Assembly: GCA_022316685.1 (NCBI GenBank) | Contig: JAKJHU010001406.1 | Coordinates: 1-64,000 of the forward strand | DNA length: 64,000 nucleotides | From: Progne subis subis | Lineage: Eukaryota > Chordata > Aves > Passeriformes > Hirundinidae | Direction of reading: 5' to 3' | Shown: in pieces, positions 22,198 to 36,700 of the stretch | How positions within the stretch are numbered: the stretch's first letter is position 1 | Layout of the letters: every line of letters begins with the position of its first letter | Notes under the pieces: generated by a model | Told to the model about the DNA's origin: nothing | The model's database searches: none | What the model saw: only the letters and a program-made list of their open reading frames with translations | Position numbers and translations under genes: made by a program

Positions 22198-25100
22198 TAA
22201 ACCTATTTTAGGTTTGTGATGGGAAATATCTTGATGGGAAAATTGTATATATATGTTGGGGTGGCATAACATTTTTTTCTGAATTGAAAGTGTGGCTTAC
22301 GGTGTTGACATTTTAAGAGTAATTTGAGTAATGTGTGAAAGATGAAAGAGATAGAAGTTATAGGATTATGCTGGTAAGCATAACTTCTGTGATCTTATAG
22401 TCCTGAAAATTTGGAAAAAAAAAAAAAAAGCATAGCAAGGACCTCTATGAGATATTATTTTGTAGAGGTTTGTAGTTCGTGATGACAAGAAGAAGCTGAA
22501 TATATAGACACATTGGTAAAGACATCAGCTGATGGGATAAGGAATTCAAACATTAATACCTGATTATGGACATCAATTCTCAAGGCTTGCTGCATTTAGA
22601 GCTATAATAAATCTTTGTAAACAAACAATATTAAGGAAATATTTGAGTCACTTATGAGGTTCCCTGCCCTAATGGAAACAACCTATCTAATACCTTGAAT
22701 TTGGCTAGCTACTTGAGCCAAAAATGGACAATGATTCTTAAGCATATCCCTTAACATGGTGTAGCTTCCTACCAGAGAAATGAAGAAATTAAACATGAAA
22801 CATTTTCACAGATATCCTGAGCCATTGAAATTCCACAAAATCTGTACAAACCTTTGGAGTCCCATGGAATCTCTGTATGCCAGACTCTCAAGCTATTTGA
22901 TAATATTTTGCTGTATGATAACACCTACTCAGGTTTCAAATTTTTGATTATAATACCTTAGATATTTTTAAATTTATTTGTCATTATTAGATCTTTCATC
23001 ATGCAAGCAGCCACCCAAGTCCATCACTCTCCAAAGATGGAAGGAGTTTCAGATAGACATGACTTCAAATTAAGAGAATATTAATAATTTCTATACTACT
23101 AGTTTCTATTTCTACTCCTTTTAGCTCATACCAACATGATAACTGCTCCACCACTCATACTGAGAAAAGAAGTCAGATAAATGTAAGCAGAGTTGGTAAT
23201 TAATGTAGACTACCAACTTTGGAAAAAATTACCTTTATGTTGTATAATTCTTTCGCTCCTCAGTGTACTCCACATTGATCCTTTATTTTCAGCTATAGAA
23301 GCTGGAAAATGAGATATATTATCTCTGCCCAGAAATAATTTCTCTGTCGTGTTAGACCATTTCAGGTAAAACTATACTAAAACAGAAACAAAATGTTGGT
23401 TTTCTTATAGCATAAACCTAACCACATAACTCACATTTAAATACCTTTATTAGTTTCTAAATGCAACTTCAGATTAGTATACCCTTCATCTGGTAATATA
23501 GACACAGAGATGTTTTGATTTTCTTTTTTTGTATACTCAGTTCTATAAACACTTTTTTTTTTCTTTAATTCCTGTCCTTTCCAGAAATGTCAAGAATTAA
23601 ATATAGTTCTTCTGAAGTGTAGATTGCACAACACTGTGGCTAAGCTGATAACAGTTCATTCTTTTTGTATGAATAGCAGTATGATAAATATGAGTATGAA
23701 AACTATGACACTCCCTGAACACAACTGTTTGCCCAGAGAGAGCTGCAGGCTTAAAATGAGGAGAAGGGAGAAGAAGGGAGGAAAAACAAACAAACAAACA
23801 AGGGAAATATATCAATCTTCCCAATGACCATGACAATTCAAAATCTTCCAATCCCACTCAGATAATTTTTTTTTTCCCCAAGGACAAAAGGAAATGGAAT
23901 GTATGTCAGGTACATAATAAGGCTAATAATAATAAAAAAACCCCCCACACCTACATTTCACTGCAGAGAAGTGAGGAACAATATCTATGAAATATGTGTC
24001 CTTTCTAATGGAAAAGCTCATAAATTAGGACAGGTTGCTTCTGTTAAACATACAAAATACAGACAATTTATGTAGAACGCACAAATTCAGAATGGATTTG
24101 CTCTTAAGAAGAAAAGTACAGTGGCATATAGTTGTCAGTATAGCAACTAAGCACTTACAAAGAATTTACAAGCCACTTGATAGGAAATAAACCTTGCACA
24201 TATATTGCCTTGTGCCTCATGCCTGCAATTCTGCATGTCCCGGATGAAGCATCTGTTGGAGAAACAGAAGGTTCTGGCTACCGAGAAATAAAATATGTGG
24301 CCATATTTGTTAGTGTTAGCCTGCCATAAATCACTGGCTGAAGCTATTAGCTTTCTTCCTCCTGGCTGCATCTTGACAAGAAGGATCTTTCTATGCTAGA
24401 AGATACAAACTGGATTTCCAGTGCTTTGGAACTAGGAAAATGCATAAACAGATGAAGCTGCTTATAAGAAACTAAAGATAACATGGAATTTGCTGTGTCA
24501 TAAAGGTAAAAAAAAGTCTCATGGGAGAAAAAAAAAAGTCTGAAATAACTGGCTTAAAATGTCTATTGAGGAAGAAATTTTCTGTTGTTCTAGCTTAGTG
24601 AGATATTCTACAAATTTTATTTTTGTCCTTAGTGGTTAAAAACCAGACAAGCAATAGATATATATCTGTTAACAGTATTCACATGAAAGTAGGGAAAGAG
24701 AGAAACCTAAGATATACAACACACTGAGGAGTTAAGCTGTGATATGATGTAGAACTAAAAGAGCTGCAGCTTTGTATCTGCATTAGTTGCAAAGACATAA
24801 ATAGCTTTGTCTAATATAGTGTGCTGCTCAACCACATTATAGTTCATATTTAGTTCTTGAAAACTGTGCTAGGTAACTAATTCATACTTTCCACATGTGG
24901 ATTTGGAGTTTAATAGCGCTCACCTCAAGACTTGTAAAAGCAAACTTTCTGTCGAAAGGGATGCTGTTTACCACAGAGGTACACCTGCTATTCTCTGTAA
25001 CTACAAAAGCCACAAGTGAGCATCACACCCTGCTTACAGAGCCTCAGTAATAACCACTCCATTAGCACATGCCGCTGGATTTATTTCTTATTCCTATACA

Positions 25101-28100
25101 ATGCACTGCATATGGCAATAGCCAATGCAAAAAGTCAACATCCTTGACAAATACCAGAAAACAGACATATTCTTAATTCGCAGAAGGAAAATACAGTGAA
25201 ATATGCTTGATAGTCTCCATTCTACCTTCAATGGGAATTTTGTTTTTCTAATAGGATCACTGCAAGCATTGCTTATCTTACAATTATCCCAAAAGCATAC
25301 TGAAAAAGCAAAAACCTAATCAATACAAAGATACATTAACTAAATCTTATTGTGGCTGTGAGTGTACATTAAATTTTCTCGGAAATGTCACTTTTTAAGC
25401 TCTATTGATATGTAAGATGATTTCTGATAAAATATATCCTTAGAAACGGGCAGCTGTGCAGCTGTGGCAAAAGGAACAGGTAGCATAATTCAAAGAATTG
25501 GATACAAGGTTGGGATACAAACATGCCTGAGATCTGCTCCCTTTTCTGTCAAAAATATTTCATGCCACTTTCATTTTTTACTGTTTCTCTGTTGCAAATC
25601 TGGGATAAGGAACTAGTGGATTTGCTCATGCAAATGTTCTGAGTACAGTGAATATTTATTATGCAGTAGAAAAATTCTGAGGGCTATACTTCTCATCTGA
25701 CATAATCAATAAGTACATAAACAAATAAAGAAGATAAAATATGTTAAAATGCATAAAAGCAATGTTAAGGGCCAAGATTATGATAATAAAAATATTAATA
25801 TCTATACTTAAAACCACTAATTTCAGGAAGTTATCATTACCATGTATACCTAACACATTTTTATATGCATGTTGTAGTAGCTCTATCATCCTTTATGCTA
25901 TGGTATATCTTCTTGAAATAAAGATATTTGACGGTACTGTCATATAAGGTCCATCATGGTACAGAGCAGATACAACAATTTCCTGTTTCCTTCTCTCTTT
26001 TACAGCATCCTAATCAACCTAATTAAAGCTTAGTTCATTTGAAATCTCAGATGACGATTTGTTTAACTCTATCCCACTGTGGTTTTTTTATAAAGAGAAT
26101 TAAATTTGATCTTCTGACAGCAATTATTAAATGATCCCAACTGGCCCCAATTAAGACACATGGCTCACAGGCCTCAAAATCCAATAAAGTACCAAACCCT
26201 GTCTTTCAGATGTATATCTCCCTTTACTTTGCTTTATTTTCTTAAAGTCAACTAAGCTCATGTTAGCAAGAACTGAATGTCATTTGTGGATTATTTCAAG
26301 ATACAAAGCATCACTTTACTTTCACCAGTGTTCTGAAGTGGGGACAATGCATTCAAAATCATAATTTTGAAACATCTCTCTAATTCAATTCACTTATCTT
26401 TAATGATCTTCACTGTGCTGCATATGACCTACATATACTCACTTGTAAAAAACTGCTGACAGCAAGCAGTGACCAGAGAAACATATTAAATATCCATGGT
26501 CTGAGTTTTACATTGCTTACAATTCTCCTTATACATCTCCTCTGTAAGCATTTCCACTTGGCTGTCCCCTCTCCACTGCAGAGAGTCAAAGAAATATGAT
26601 GTTTATGCGGATTCTGAGATTAACCCTTTTTACCTTTAATTTCTGATCTAATTTTTCCACACATGTTCAGTGATAATCTGTGAAGAAATATTCCCATGAT
26701 TTCACATAAAGGCAGGTTGCCCCAGGATTTAGAATTCATTGATTCTGTAGTACTCCAGGGAAATAGCTGAATTAAAACCACCCTCATGAGACTGAAGTAG
26801 CTTCCATACACATCTGACTCTTGTTCTAAACTTTAACACCTGCTTGGAAATTTAACCCCCATCTTTTCTCTGAAGAACAAATGGGACAGATTTATCTAAT
26901 GCCATTTGGTTTAGGTCAAAGCTGAGTTGTGCAGTGTTCTGCTAAATTAATTGCAATGTAATTGATACTGTTTGACACAGTTTATGACCAGGCTGCTCTC
27001 TTGCTATTAAAATATATAAGATTTCATATTTCTACACATTCACTAAAGTAGAGCTTTAAGTAAAAACATTAAACTACAAGCACACATTTTTTGCCTCAGT
27101 ATTTCCAAGTATTGTCAAAAGATTAAGTACCAAATCAAAAATCCAGCAACTTCCATTGTGGTTTTTTTTTTTCTGAATTTCCTTAATTTACATACTGAAC
27201 ATATGTAAAGCATGATTTTCCTTAATATAAAAAATATAGAAAGACACTAACATTCAGTGCAAAATTTTTTTTACTAACAGGAAGATGTGCAAGTTAATGT
27301 AAAACACAATTAGACATGTTTCTTGTTGAGCTGGGAAACACACATTAATAAATTGAGGCCAACCACTTCTAAAGTAAAATATTTTTCTTTTTCTTTAGAC
27401 TTGCAAATATTACATTTAAGAATTCAAAATTCATTGTCTTCAAAAAGCAGGCAGCATTTTTGCTTGTGGAAATGCTATATGATACCAGTAAACTTAAATG
27501 CAATACAGCTGAGAGAGAATTTCTAATAAGGCATTGGAAATTTTGAATATTAAAAAATATTTCAGTAGATTGTTAATTATTTCTCATTGCATTCTAATAA
27601 TCCCATTCAAGATATTAATTCTAGCTCTTTTGTTAAAACCATCAAACCCAGTAACAGATTTAGTGCAAACAGCTGAAAATATCCTGTGAAAAAAACCTCA
27701 GTACTGAGATCAGATCAACCCAAATCCTGCCATTACTCAGCATTGCAGTGACGTGCAGATGTTTGTAGTGGTTTAAGGAGCCAATGGGGGCTGGAAACTC
27801 TACCTACTCAACTCCAACATGATTGCAATTGAACCTCATCAAAGTAAAAGCTCGTAATTTGTCACAGAAAACAGCCAATTAACATATGTTAGAAAAAAGC
27901 TCCCATAAAGATAATATATGATTAACGATCCAATGCAGCTGACATAAATCAAGTCGGCATTTTAAAAAGAAGTATTAGCCTGGGTTTCTGAATGTTTACA
28001 TTGACAATGGAGACTGTATTTTAAAAAAGCTACAAAGAAGAAGCCCGTAGTAATAGCATGTCCTCCAGGTTTGGAGTAAGAGTTTTGAGAGATCAAGCAC

Positions 28101-30668
28101 TAGTTGCAGTTCTGGCTGTTCTGCTATAAATACTTAAGACCCTTGTCAAAACACAATGACTCTTTTGTTTTAATGGTGTTTTAAAATGCAGACCTTCACT
28201 GTGAGTGAGGTGGCCTTGATTGATTTACTTTGCTGTCAATACAGTCCTCTGAAAACACAGCATCTCCTTATTGCCAACAAAAATGCTTTGTAAAGATGTG
28301 CATTGTAGCCACAGGGCCAGCACTATGATCCTGGCTATTCAAATGCATGGTCCTGAGTGAAACTTCACCCCAGCCAACCTGTTTATTCCATATTTACACT
28401 GTTGAAAATGAAATCTGAATGCTCCCCACAACCATAATTTTTATAAAGAGAAAAATTTAAAATAGTTCATACATACATGCATGGAAATTAAAACCTGTTA
28501 CTTTATTAAGAACACTGACTGTGATGCCTAATCTGAACAACTGTCTTTACTCCTTGTATTTTGCACAATAGTATTTTAATTCTTGAAATACTGCATAAAT
28601 AAGCTGCTGGCATTTTACAAAGCATTTTTCTTCCTGCTATTATTTAGGATCCCATGTGGCTACAAGTAAACTCTGAAGTGACTTGAATAGTACCTTTTTT
28701 GTATGTGTGTGCATATATGAAACTGTGTCCTTGCCTTGACATGGTGTTGTAAAAGGAAGTACTTCCTCTTTTCTGTTTGAAAGAGATCCAAAAACCCCAA
28801 GGTTTTGAAACTCAGTAGTCTGACTGGACATTAGTCAATGTATTTTTAAAAATGCTTCAGTCATACATGGTTAAAAATGGACAAATTTTAGTTGGTGCTA
28901 ACAAATAGTGTAATGGTATTAACAGAAGTAAAGTGAAATGCAATGGTTTTTAAAGTCCCTTTCTCACCTTTAAAGTCCTTCAAAGACTCAGAAATGCTGT
29001 TTCCATTTATCTTACAGGATGGAGTTTCTGTCATCAACACAAAGTTAATTCTCTTAAACCAGGATTTATTCTATTGTTACTGAAATGACTGGTGACTACA
29101 AAGCCATGGATTCACAACTCCTGAATTGGCAGACTTTTGAATATGTTAAAACTCAACTTGCTGAGAAGTCAAAAGGAAAACCTAAGTGTTAAAAGCTACT
29201 CATGTGAGCAAGACTGGCTCAAAAATATCAAAAGCGCTGAAATTTCTGAGCCATTTACATAGAGCAAAAATGGATAATATTGACATTCCTCACTATGTTA
29301 CATTATGATAAAAAAAACATTATGATTTACTGTCCCTTTTAAAAAACCATTGTGAATAATATTACAATTATGCTGCCATTTTTTTTCCCTCAGGAGTGTA
29401 TTCATCGATTCCCAAGCAATCAGTAACATTTTTGATTAAGATCTCAGAAATAGCTGAAAATCCCAAGGCTTCTCTACTACTGAAAATTCATGGCTTTTAC
29501 TGTCCCCAACTAATGATAGTAAACTATACAGCCTCAAGCAAAAGAGATTAATTTCAATTTTTCCAATGAACAGAAAAAAAGACTGGACTAAATACATTCC
29601 ATATCTACTAAATTGTTATGTCTGTAACAGAAAATTCACTTTTGGCTAGAGTGAGTTCAAGGTGAGTAATAATATTCAAAGCACAAAACAAGCAGTACTT
29701 TACAAATGATACAACAAACAAGAGTCAGATGAGAACTGTATATTTTTTCTCATACTTTTTTACAGTAAAACCACATTTTGGATAAGACAGATTCAAGGTT
29801 AGTTTGTCTTACTGATAATAAATCTGCTTTAAAATTTTCTGCTAACCGTTAAGAGCAGAATAATTGAAACAAGTTTTTAACTGTGTCAGAGGGATTTCCT
29901 AGGTTGTAAACTTAAATTTCCTCTCTTTGTCAGAAATAAGAAGATAATATTACAACCACATCATATATAAATGACCAGTAAGTATCAGTGCACTGCTATT
30001 AAACAGCATATTTTCCAAGAAAATGTATCGAATTGTGGCTTATTTATCACAATATAGCAAGGTGAGAAACCTCCAGGATTCTCTTTTTTACATCAGATAT
30101 AACAAATTATGTATGATGAAATACTGTAAGTACATTCTTTCTGCTATCTACCCATGTTGTACTGCAAAACTGAAAATTATCTGAGTCAGTAATGGCTTCT
30201 ACTAAATGGAAATGTCAAAAACATGCTATAAACTAAATCAAGATGTTTTTACAATTATTTCAAAATTCGGAATGGTTGCAAACAGAGTTCATGAAAATAA
30301 TATCCCACTTCCCAATTGCTTCTGTGCAGATAAAATTTTGTTGGAATCTTTCTATTGATTTTTACAAGCTGAGACTTTGGAAAAAAGTTGAGAAATACTT
30401 TACAAAATGCCCAAGACCTCTTTAATATCAAAGCTGCAGACTCTAAATAGCCTTAACCCACACATCTCTATGCCATTATCCCATTTAAATAAAAGAAAAA
30501 TATGCTGGTGCTCCTCAGTCTCCCCAGTAAGTCCTCTGGTTGAAGAATTCTGGAGAGGAGAGGAGTTGCCATGATGTGGAAGGCTCTAAATCCTCACAGA
30601 TTACAGCAGTGTTATACAATAACAAAGCACCACAAAAATTAAGCACAAAACATTCAAATAAAAATATT

Positions 30669-30716
30669 TCTCCTCCTCTTCCTCCTCCTCCTCCTCCTCC
30701 TCCTCCTCCTCCTCTT
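30669..30716. repeat. (CCT)n microsatellite
   Basis: About 16 CTC/CCT units give artefactual poly-Pro and poly-Arg open frames on the two strands. Confidence 0.95.
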
Positions 30717-33700
30717 ACTCTCCTTGTGCCATGTTAATACAAAGGTTCTACTCCTGGTTCTAGGAGATGAATTCTGAAGAATCAAAGGCTGCATTCTGCA
30801 ATTTTGCATGAAACAACTATAAAATACTTTGAATGTGTTTAAGAACAAATTAGGACCTTTAACAATTACAGCTTTTGCTGTTAAAATTCCTAAATTACAG
30901 AGAATTTTAGGATAAAATTACTGGGGTGCTTTGGATACTGTAATGTTATTTTAATCATCCAACATTTTCCCATACCAGCTCATGGATTTACTTTTCAACA
31001 CTAGCACCTTGGGACAAGAACTAGCTGATTTATTTCCCATGTTAGATCTTGTTGCTCAGTTGCCGTTTTTTTCTTGGCTCTAATGGATGGAACCAAATCT
31101 CTTGCTGAGTTATAAGTTTAGTGTGGTTATGAGGCTGTTTTTTCAGGTTGAAGTCTTTGCATTTGTGTTTTTGTTTGTTTGTTTGTTTGCTGTCTGTTAT
31201 CCTTTGATGCTAGATTCCCAGATAACTTGTTCTAGTTCAGATGTTTCTTCAGATGAGAACCATGCACTAGTCAGTCTGCAGCTCCCGCTGAAACCTCTTG
31301 CAGGAATAAATAGAGCTTGCAGCAAATCTACATGAGGTTGTTTCTGGAAGTCCTACATCTGCATGATTCTGTAGAAATAACCACTGAAAAGACACATGCA
31401 AGAATTTATGGTATGAATTCAGGTGTGTACAGGTAGTTGTGATTCTTACTATAAAATACCTTGTCTGCTAAAAAAACATGGAAACACGACAATACACACT
31501 CTTTTGCAAATTTGGTTAAGCCACTGCATCACCCATTTCCCTTCATCAGTCAAAAATACACTGATCATGATATACAGTGTCATGGCCATGGTAGGCTGGT
31601 TTTAAAAGCACAGCTCACTCCACTCTGGCTTCTCAGATAAAAAAACAGGAGAGCAGCAAGAAGTCAGAGAGTCTGACTCTACCTGGAACAGATTGTAAGG
31701 ATACTTTAAAAATTGAACCTTCCACAGACAAAAGCCCATTCTGCATCAAGGCAGATAGGAATATGGGAGAGTAGTAATTGCTTGTTTCCACAACCTTAAG
31801 TCAGAACCATGCTCTGCTTCCATGTAAGAAAGTGAGATTAGATGTTCATCTTTTTAAGACTTGTCAACCTCAATCAAAGAGGTGTCAAATACTCTTGAAC
31901 TGTATGGTGTATGGTCACCCTGATTAATGAAAAAGACACTTCCGCAAGTGCTACAGTCATACCAGAATGTGCTGTGATCCTGTTGATTCTCACAAAACTA
32001 ATCAGGGTCAATCAGGGTCAGATTTATGTATTGCAAATTCTTTAGGATAAGGACAGTATCTTCCTATAAACTCCAATAGTGCAAAGAATAACAGGTTAAA
32101 TGATGGGTGTCTAGTCAAAAGACTCCAAACCTGTACAGGTAATAAAGGTATTGCAACCAATGATGTTTTGAAGGCACTATGCTAACAGAAAAGAATGTGT
32201 TACTAATGAATTACAATCAAGATCCTGATCACTGGGAATGGTAAAGATAGCAAATTAATTCTGTAATGATTTTCATATGACTAACATCCTGGCTAAATTC
32301 CATCCTGGATCATTGTTCTGCCGTACAAATTGTAATGCAGCTGAAGAAGGCACTCTTTGCCTTTTGGTTTAGATAGATTTCATAATATTTTATCCTGTTT
32401 GAAGTGTTAACACTTCACTACGGCTCTGATTCAGAGTCAGGTGAACTAATGGGGTTCCTTGCTCATATTTTGCTTACAGTAAGTTGTGTATGGGCCTATT
32501 TCATATGCAATTAGGTCTTTTATATTAATAGGAATTTCAACTTATCTGAAGTGAGCAAAGCCTTTCTTTTTTACTTTTCTAGAAAAGTAACACAGAAAAA
32601 AGCTGCTTGTAAGAATTTACTTTCAAATTAATGAAGATGTGAACTTTTTGCATCCACCTCCCCCTGAAAATGAAATTTAATATCTACATTCTGATAAAAT
32701 GGATTACAGTGTGGAGTTTTTGGAAATGCCAGCTTATGGATGACTATAACCATACCATGAAAGAAAAAAAATAATTAAACCTAAGGAATAACAATACTTC
32801 ATTCTTGATCATTGTCTGAATAAACCTAGAATTGTCTTCTAAGGCTGAATCTCTGTTGTTTTGTCAAATACCAGCACTGACTTTGAGAAGACCGTATAAT
32901 GTTTGATACTGGCTGTAATTCTTATGCCTGAAATTTATAGCCTGTAATTAATCAAAATAGTCTTCCATTTTCCAAGGTACAGCTGGCAGAATTCACTCAC
33001 ACAAAATAATTCATCATTACATTTTGGATTCTGGTTTGCTGTCAAATTTGTATGAGAATGTAATGATATATTTGCTTTCTCTCCAAATTTTGGCCATCTT
33101 TCAAATTCAATGTGTGAAACTTTTTACTTGACTGGGTAAAAATCATTTTTGAATATAGTAAGACCTAAAATTGCATGGAAACAGGGGATATTTTGAGCCT
33201 GGTCTCACTGAAAGAAAAATAAGTTGTGAAAAATATGGTACAACATACTTAGTACATTAATCGTTAGTGAGAAATAACATGTATTTTGGTCAATATCTTA
33301 TGTGGGATTGATTTTTTTAAAGTATTATAAACTTGAATCCTTTGTTAAATTCACAGTGACTATTAACATAAAATGTCACACTGGTTTTGACTACCACTGG
33401 GACTTTTTACATTTTCTGCAGAAAGCAGGCTCAGTGTCAAGGCTGTGGGGTTTGTAGCTGTATATAGGACTACATGTGCACATTATGAGAGCAAGATGTG
33501 TGGAGGGTAAATATGTCCATTGCATAGAGATAGTGGCTCATCTCAACAGTGCTGTGCAGCTGTTGGAGTGTGTCTTTTAATTTTTCCCTGTTCATGGAAT
33601 AATGATTGGTAATAAGTTATTAAGTTCTACATCCTTTTTATCTTCTGTCAGCTAGAAAACAATGAAAAAATTCTTAGTTTGCATTTTAGGAGTGACTGTG

Positions 33701-36700
33701 TAGTCTCTGTAACTGAAAATCTGATAATACTGTAGTATAATGTTTTGCCCTTGCTGTCTTCAGTAAGTCTAAGATTTTTAAAGATTAGCACAGCCTTTCA
33801 GAAAATACATTCTACAGCTGGAGTTTATTTTTAATCTCTTGCTGCTTATCAGTGATTTGATCTGAGATTATGAAGCAGATTGATACCTTGATCATATTAC
33901 AGTTTAAAGTCTCTGTTCTGACTTTTTGCCTCCATGCATGTGTATCTTTTTTCCCTTTTGCCTTTAAAAGATAACTACATTAGTTACAAAAATGAAAGGG
34001 AAATCTCTTTGAAAATATGTAATAATGTTCCAACTTTTACATATATTTGAAGTAAAACTGGAGTTTAAACAAACATTATATGCAATATCCTGAAGAGGAG
34101 AAGCTTCCACTACAATCATACACATAGAACTTTAAGAAATCAAACAGTTCTGATTTATTCAATAACCTGACTTTTCTGGTGTCTTCTATCTTAGTGTCTG
34201 AACTAATGACAATGCTCATGGCACCCCTTCTTTTATCCTACCTTTGATAAGGGGAAGAGTTCATCATTTTAGTTCATCTTAAATTGACTAAAATATGTCC
34301 CTGATGCCAAGTTGTTAATTCTAATGCAACATTCCAGCTTTAGATCACTAAGCAACACAATCCGAACGTGTCAAAATTAATAACAGAAAAAGACTTCAGA
34401 AGTAACCTTCACTTATGCACTCCATCAAGTCCCAGTGTACTACAACAAGGACTGAGATCGAATGAGAAACGGAAAATTTAAAGTCCTGGGCAGATGCTAG
34501 TCCAAATAAATTTGTTCAAGATATGAAGAAAAAAGAAAAAAATATATTTGTTTGGTAAAGGAATGGATTTTTTGTGTCTAGTATATCAGAGAAATTCTTA
34601 AAATTCATCTTCTCATAAAGACTATCTGTGCAATGCTGCCAAGGTCAGGGTCAGCCTGCGTTATCAGCCACAGACTGGTAAATGCCAGACAAGCAAGATA
34701 AGATACCTGTTTCTCCTTTCTGTACTGCCTAACAACCAGTTTCTAACTGCATTCTGAAAAAGAGGTAATTAACAGTTTTGCTCAAGTTTGAGATAAATTT
34801 TCCATTCTGACATACTTCATTCTTGTATAAATTCATACCTATGTAGGGCATAAATCCCAGAAAAGTCACCTAAATATCCAAACAAGAGGGAAAAATAATA
34901 TAAAATGTTGTAATTCTTCAAGGATTATTTGAGCCTCCTCAGTGTGAGTCTTCTTCTTGAACAAGGTTGCAACCAGCACTGAAACACATCTATTATTGGA
35001 TGTAGTATTTTTTACAGTTTTGATTTTCAGCAGTGTTTTGGGGAACACTGAAAAAGAAGACTGTAATATTTAGCAATGATCTGTAAAATGTGCTATATAT
35101 CTTTCCCAGTAATTGATTAATATTCTCACTGTGAGCATCAGGTATAGCATGACTAAGAACAAGTAGTATGTTAATACTGGTTATTCAATCCCTGAACTGT
35201 AACAGAGTTATTTCTGTACTTTGAATAAAAATAAATTAACACACCTCTTTTATAAATTTGTACCTAGGGAGAATAAATCATAAGCATAGTATTCCATGAT
35301 GCCACAATAAAATTTGCTCAAAGGAACAAGTGCTATTAAAAACACCGCATTCTGCTGAGATTGTGGTTCAAGGCTTAATAACTAAGTTACTCTGAAGACT
35401 ATCCAGTAATAAGGATTTGTAAATTCCCAGCTTAATAACGCATAATATTTTTAGATTGTTTCAAGAATTATTTGGGCTAAAAGGTTCCTTGGCATTGACA
35501 CTGACCATAATCCATTGGAAGACAACTAAAAATAACAAGACAAAAAAAAAAGTTAAAGAAGTCATCAATTTGCTAATCTTACAGAGTAAGGAGTTTTCAT
35601 TGAAGTAAAATTTAGGAAGATCTAAATGTAATGAAGTTAACTTCAGGTATGCTTGTCAACTTCCTCCACTTTTTTTTTTTTTTTTTCCCTGAAAGTAACT
35701 AAATTGTAAAATTTGATGTAAGAAGAAGAAACCACCCATCAACTATTTTTTCCCACTTCAGACTAGCTTTCATTTTGTTATAATACAGTCTGGAAAACAT
35801 TCTGAATTGTGTTCATTTAAATCGGATTATTTAAGTAGCTTGCACCCATGAGATAGTGTAAAATTGAAAGGATTTAAAATCATTTAAGACACCATCACAT
35901 CAAAGTTAGGCGAAGTCTTAGTGGGCCAGCATATGACATGATGAAAATAATTGCGACATTGGTACAACATCCAAAAATAGTAAACTTGAACAAATGCTTA
36001 AGTCTTTGCAGTACTACAGCTTGTAGCTCCAAACCTACAAGTATGAATGCATATGAATAATTTGAAGCACTGGAATAGTTTGCTGAGGGCTGCAGAACTC
36101 TCCTTGTACCTAAGATTAATTACATATGTAATGGTTAATATAGATAAAATCACAGATGTTGTGACTGTATCCCAATGAGTCAAGCAAGCCAATGAGAATC
36201 TGAAATCAATGAGTACGTGAGAGATGAAAGAACAAATCCTTCATTAAGTTAATAAACCTTTGATGTATTCAAGTTTGGTGCATCTAAATATGGTTCTGTA
36301 TTCAGGTGAAAGGGGGTACTATCAGGGCATGGAACAGCATTTAGAGCAACTTGGTAAAAAGTGTCCCAACAAATTCCACAACACAATTCAGGTTATAAAT
36401 TATTATTAATTATAAATTATTAGACTGAAATTTCAGACATGGAACAGAAGAAAATAGATTGTCCTGTACAAAGTACTTAATGAATGCCCACAAGTACAGA
36501 ATCCACTTGACCTCACTGAAGCCATTACCTTTGGCACCTAATCTAAGCTCCTTCAAACATAGTCTTTTTACTTTATCATCAATGAGGAAAATTAAGCACT
36601 GTACTAACATGGCTGAAAACATCTCACCACGATTACAAGAACAATAATAGAAGTAACTTACAGTGCATAATAGGAAGAAGAAAGGGATAATTTCTTGGAA

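Larger units (their letters stand above)
14372..30668. other. AT-rich non-coding DNA, about 16 kb
   Basis: No recognisable exon, RNA gene or transposon body was found. Open frames are under about 130 codons and have no domain. Contents: a CA microsatellite (16829-16864), a run of C- and A-rich tracts near 17485-17510, nested palindromes (17198-17253), and a 16-bp tandem duplication (22166-22197). Two intervals (about 26030-26240 and 27900-28440) have the mixed, non-repetitive composition with homeodomain-like TAAT cores seen in conserved non-coding DNA. Confidence 0.55.

Noticed and set aside
30540..30848. Poly-Pro and poly-Arg open frames
   Set aside because: They are translations of the CCT microsatellite.
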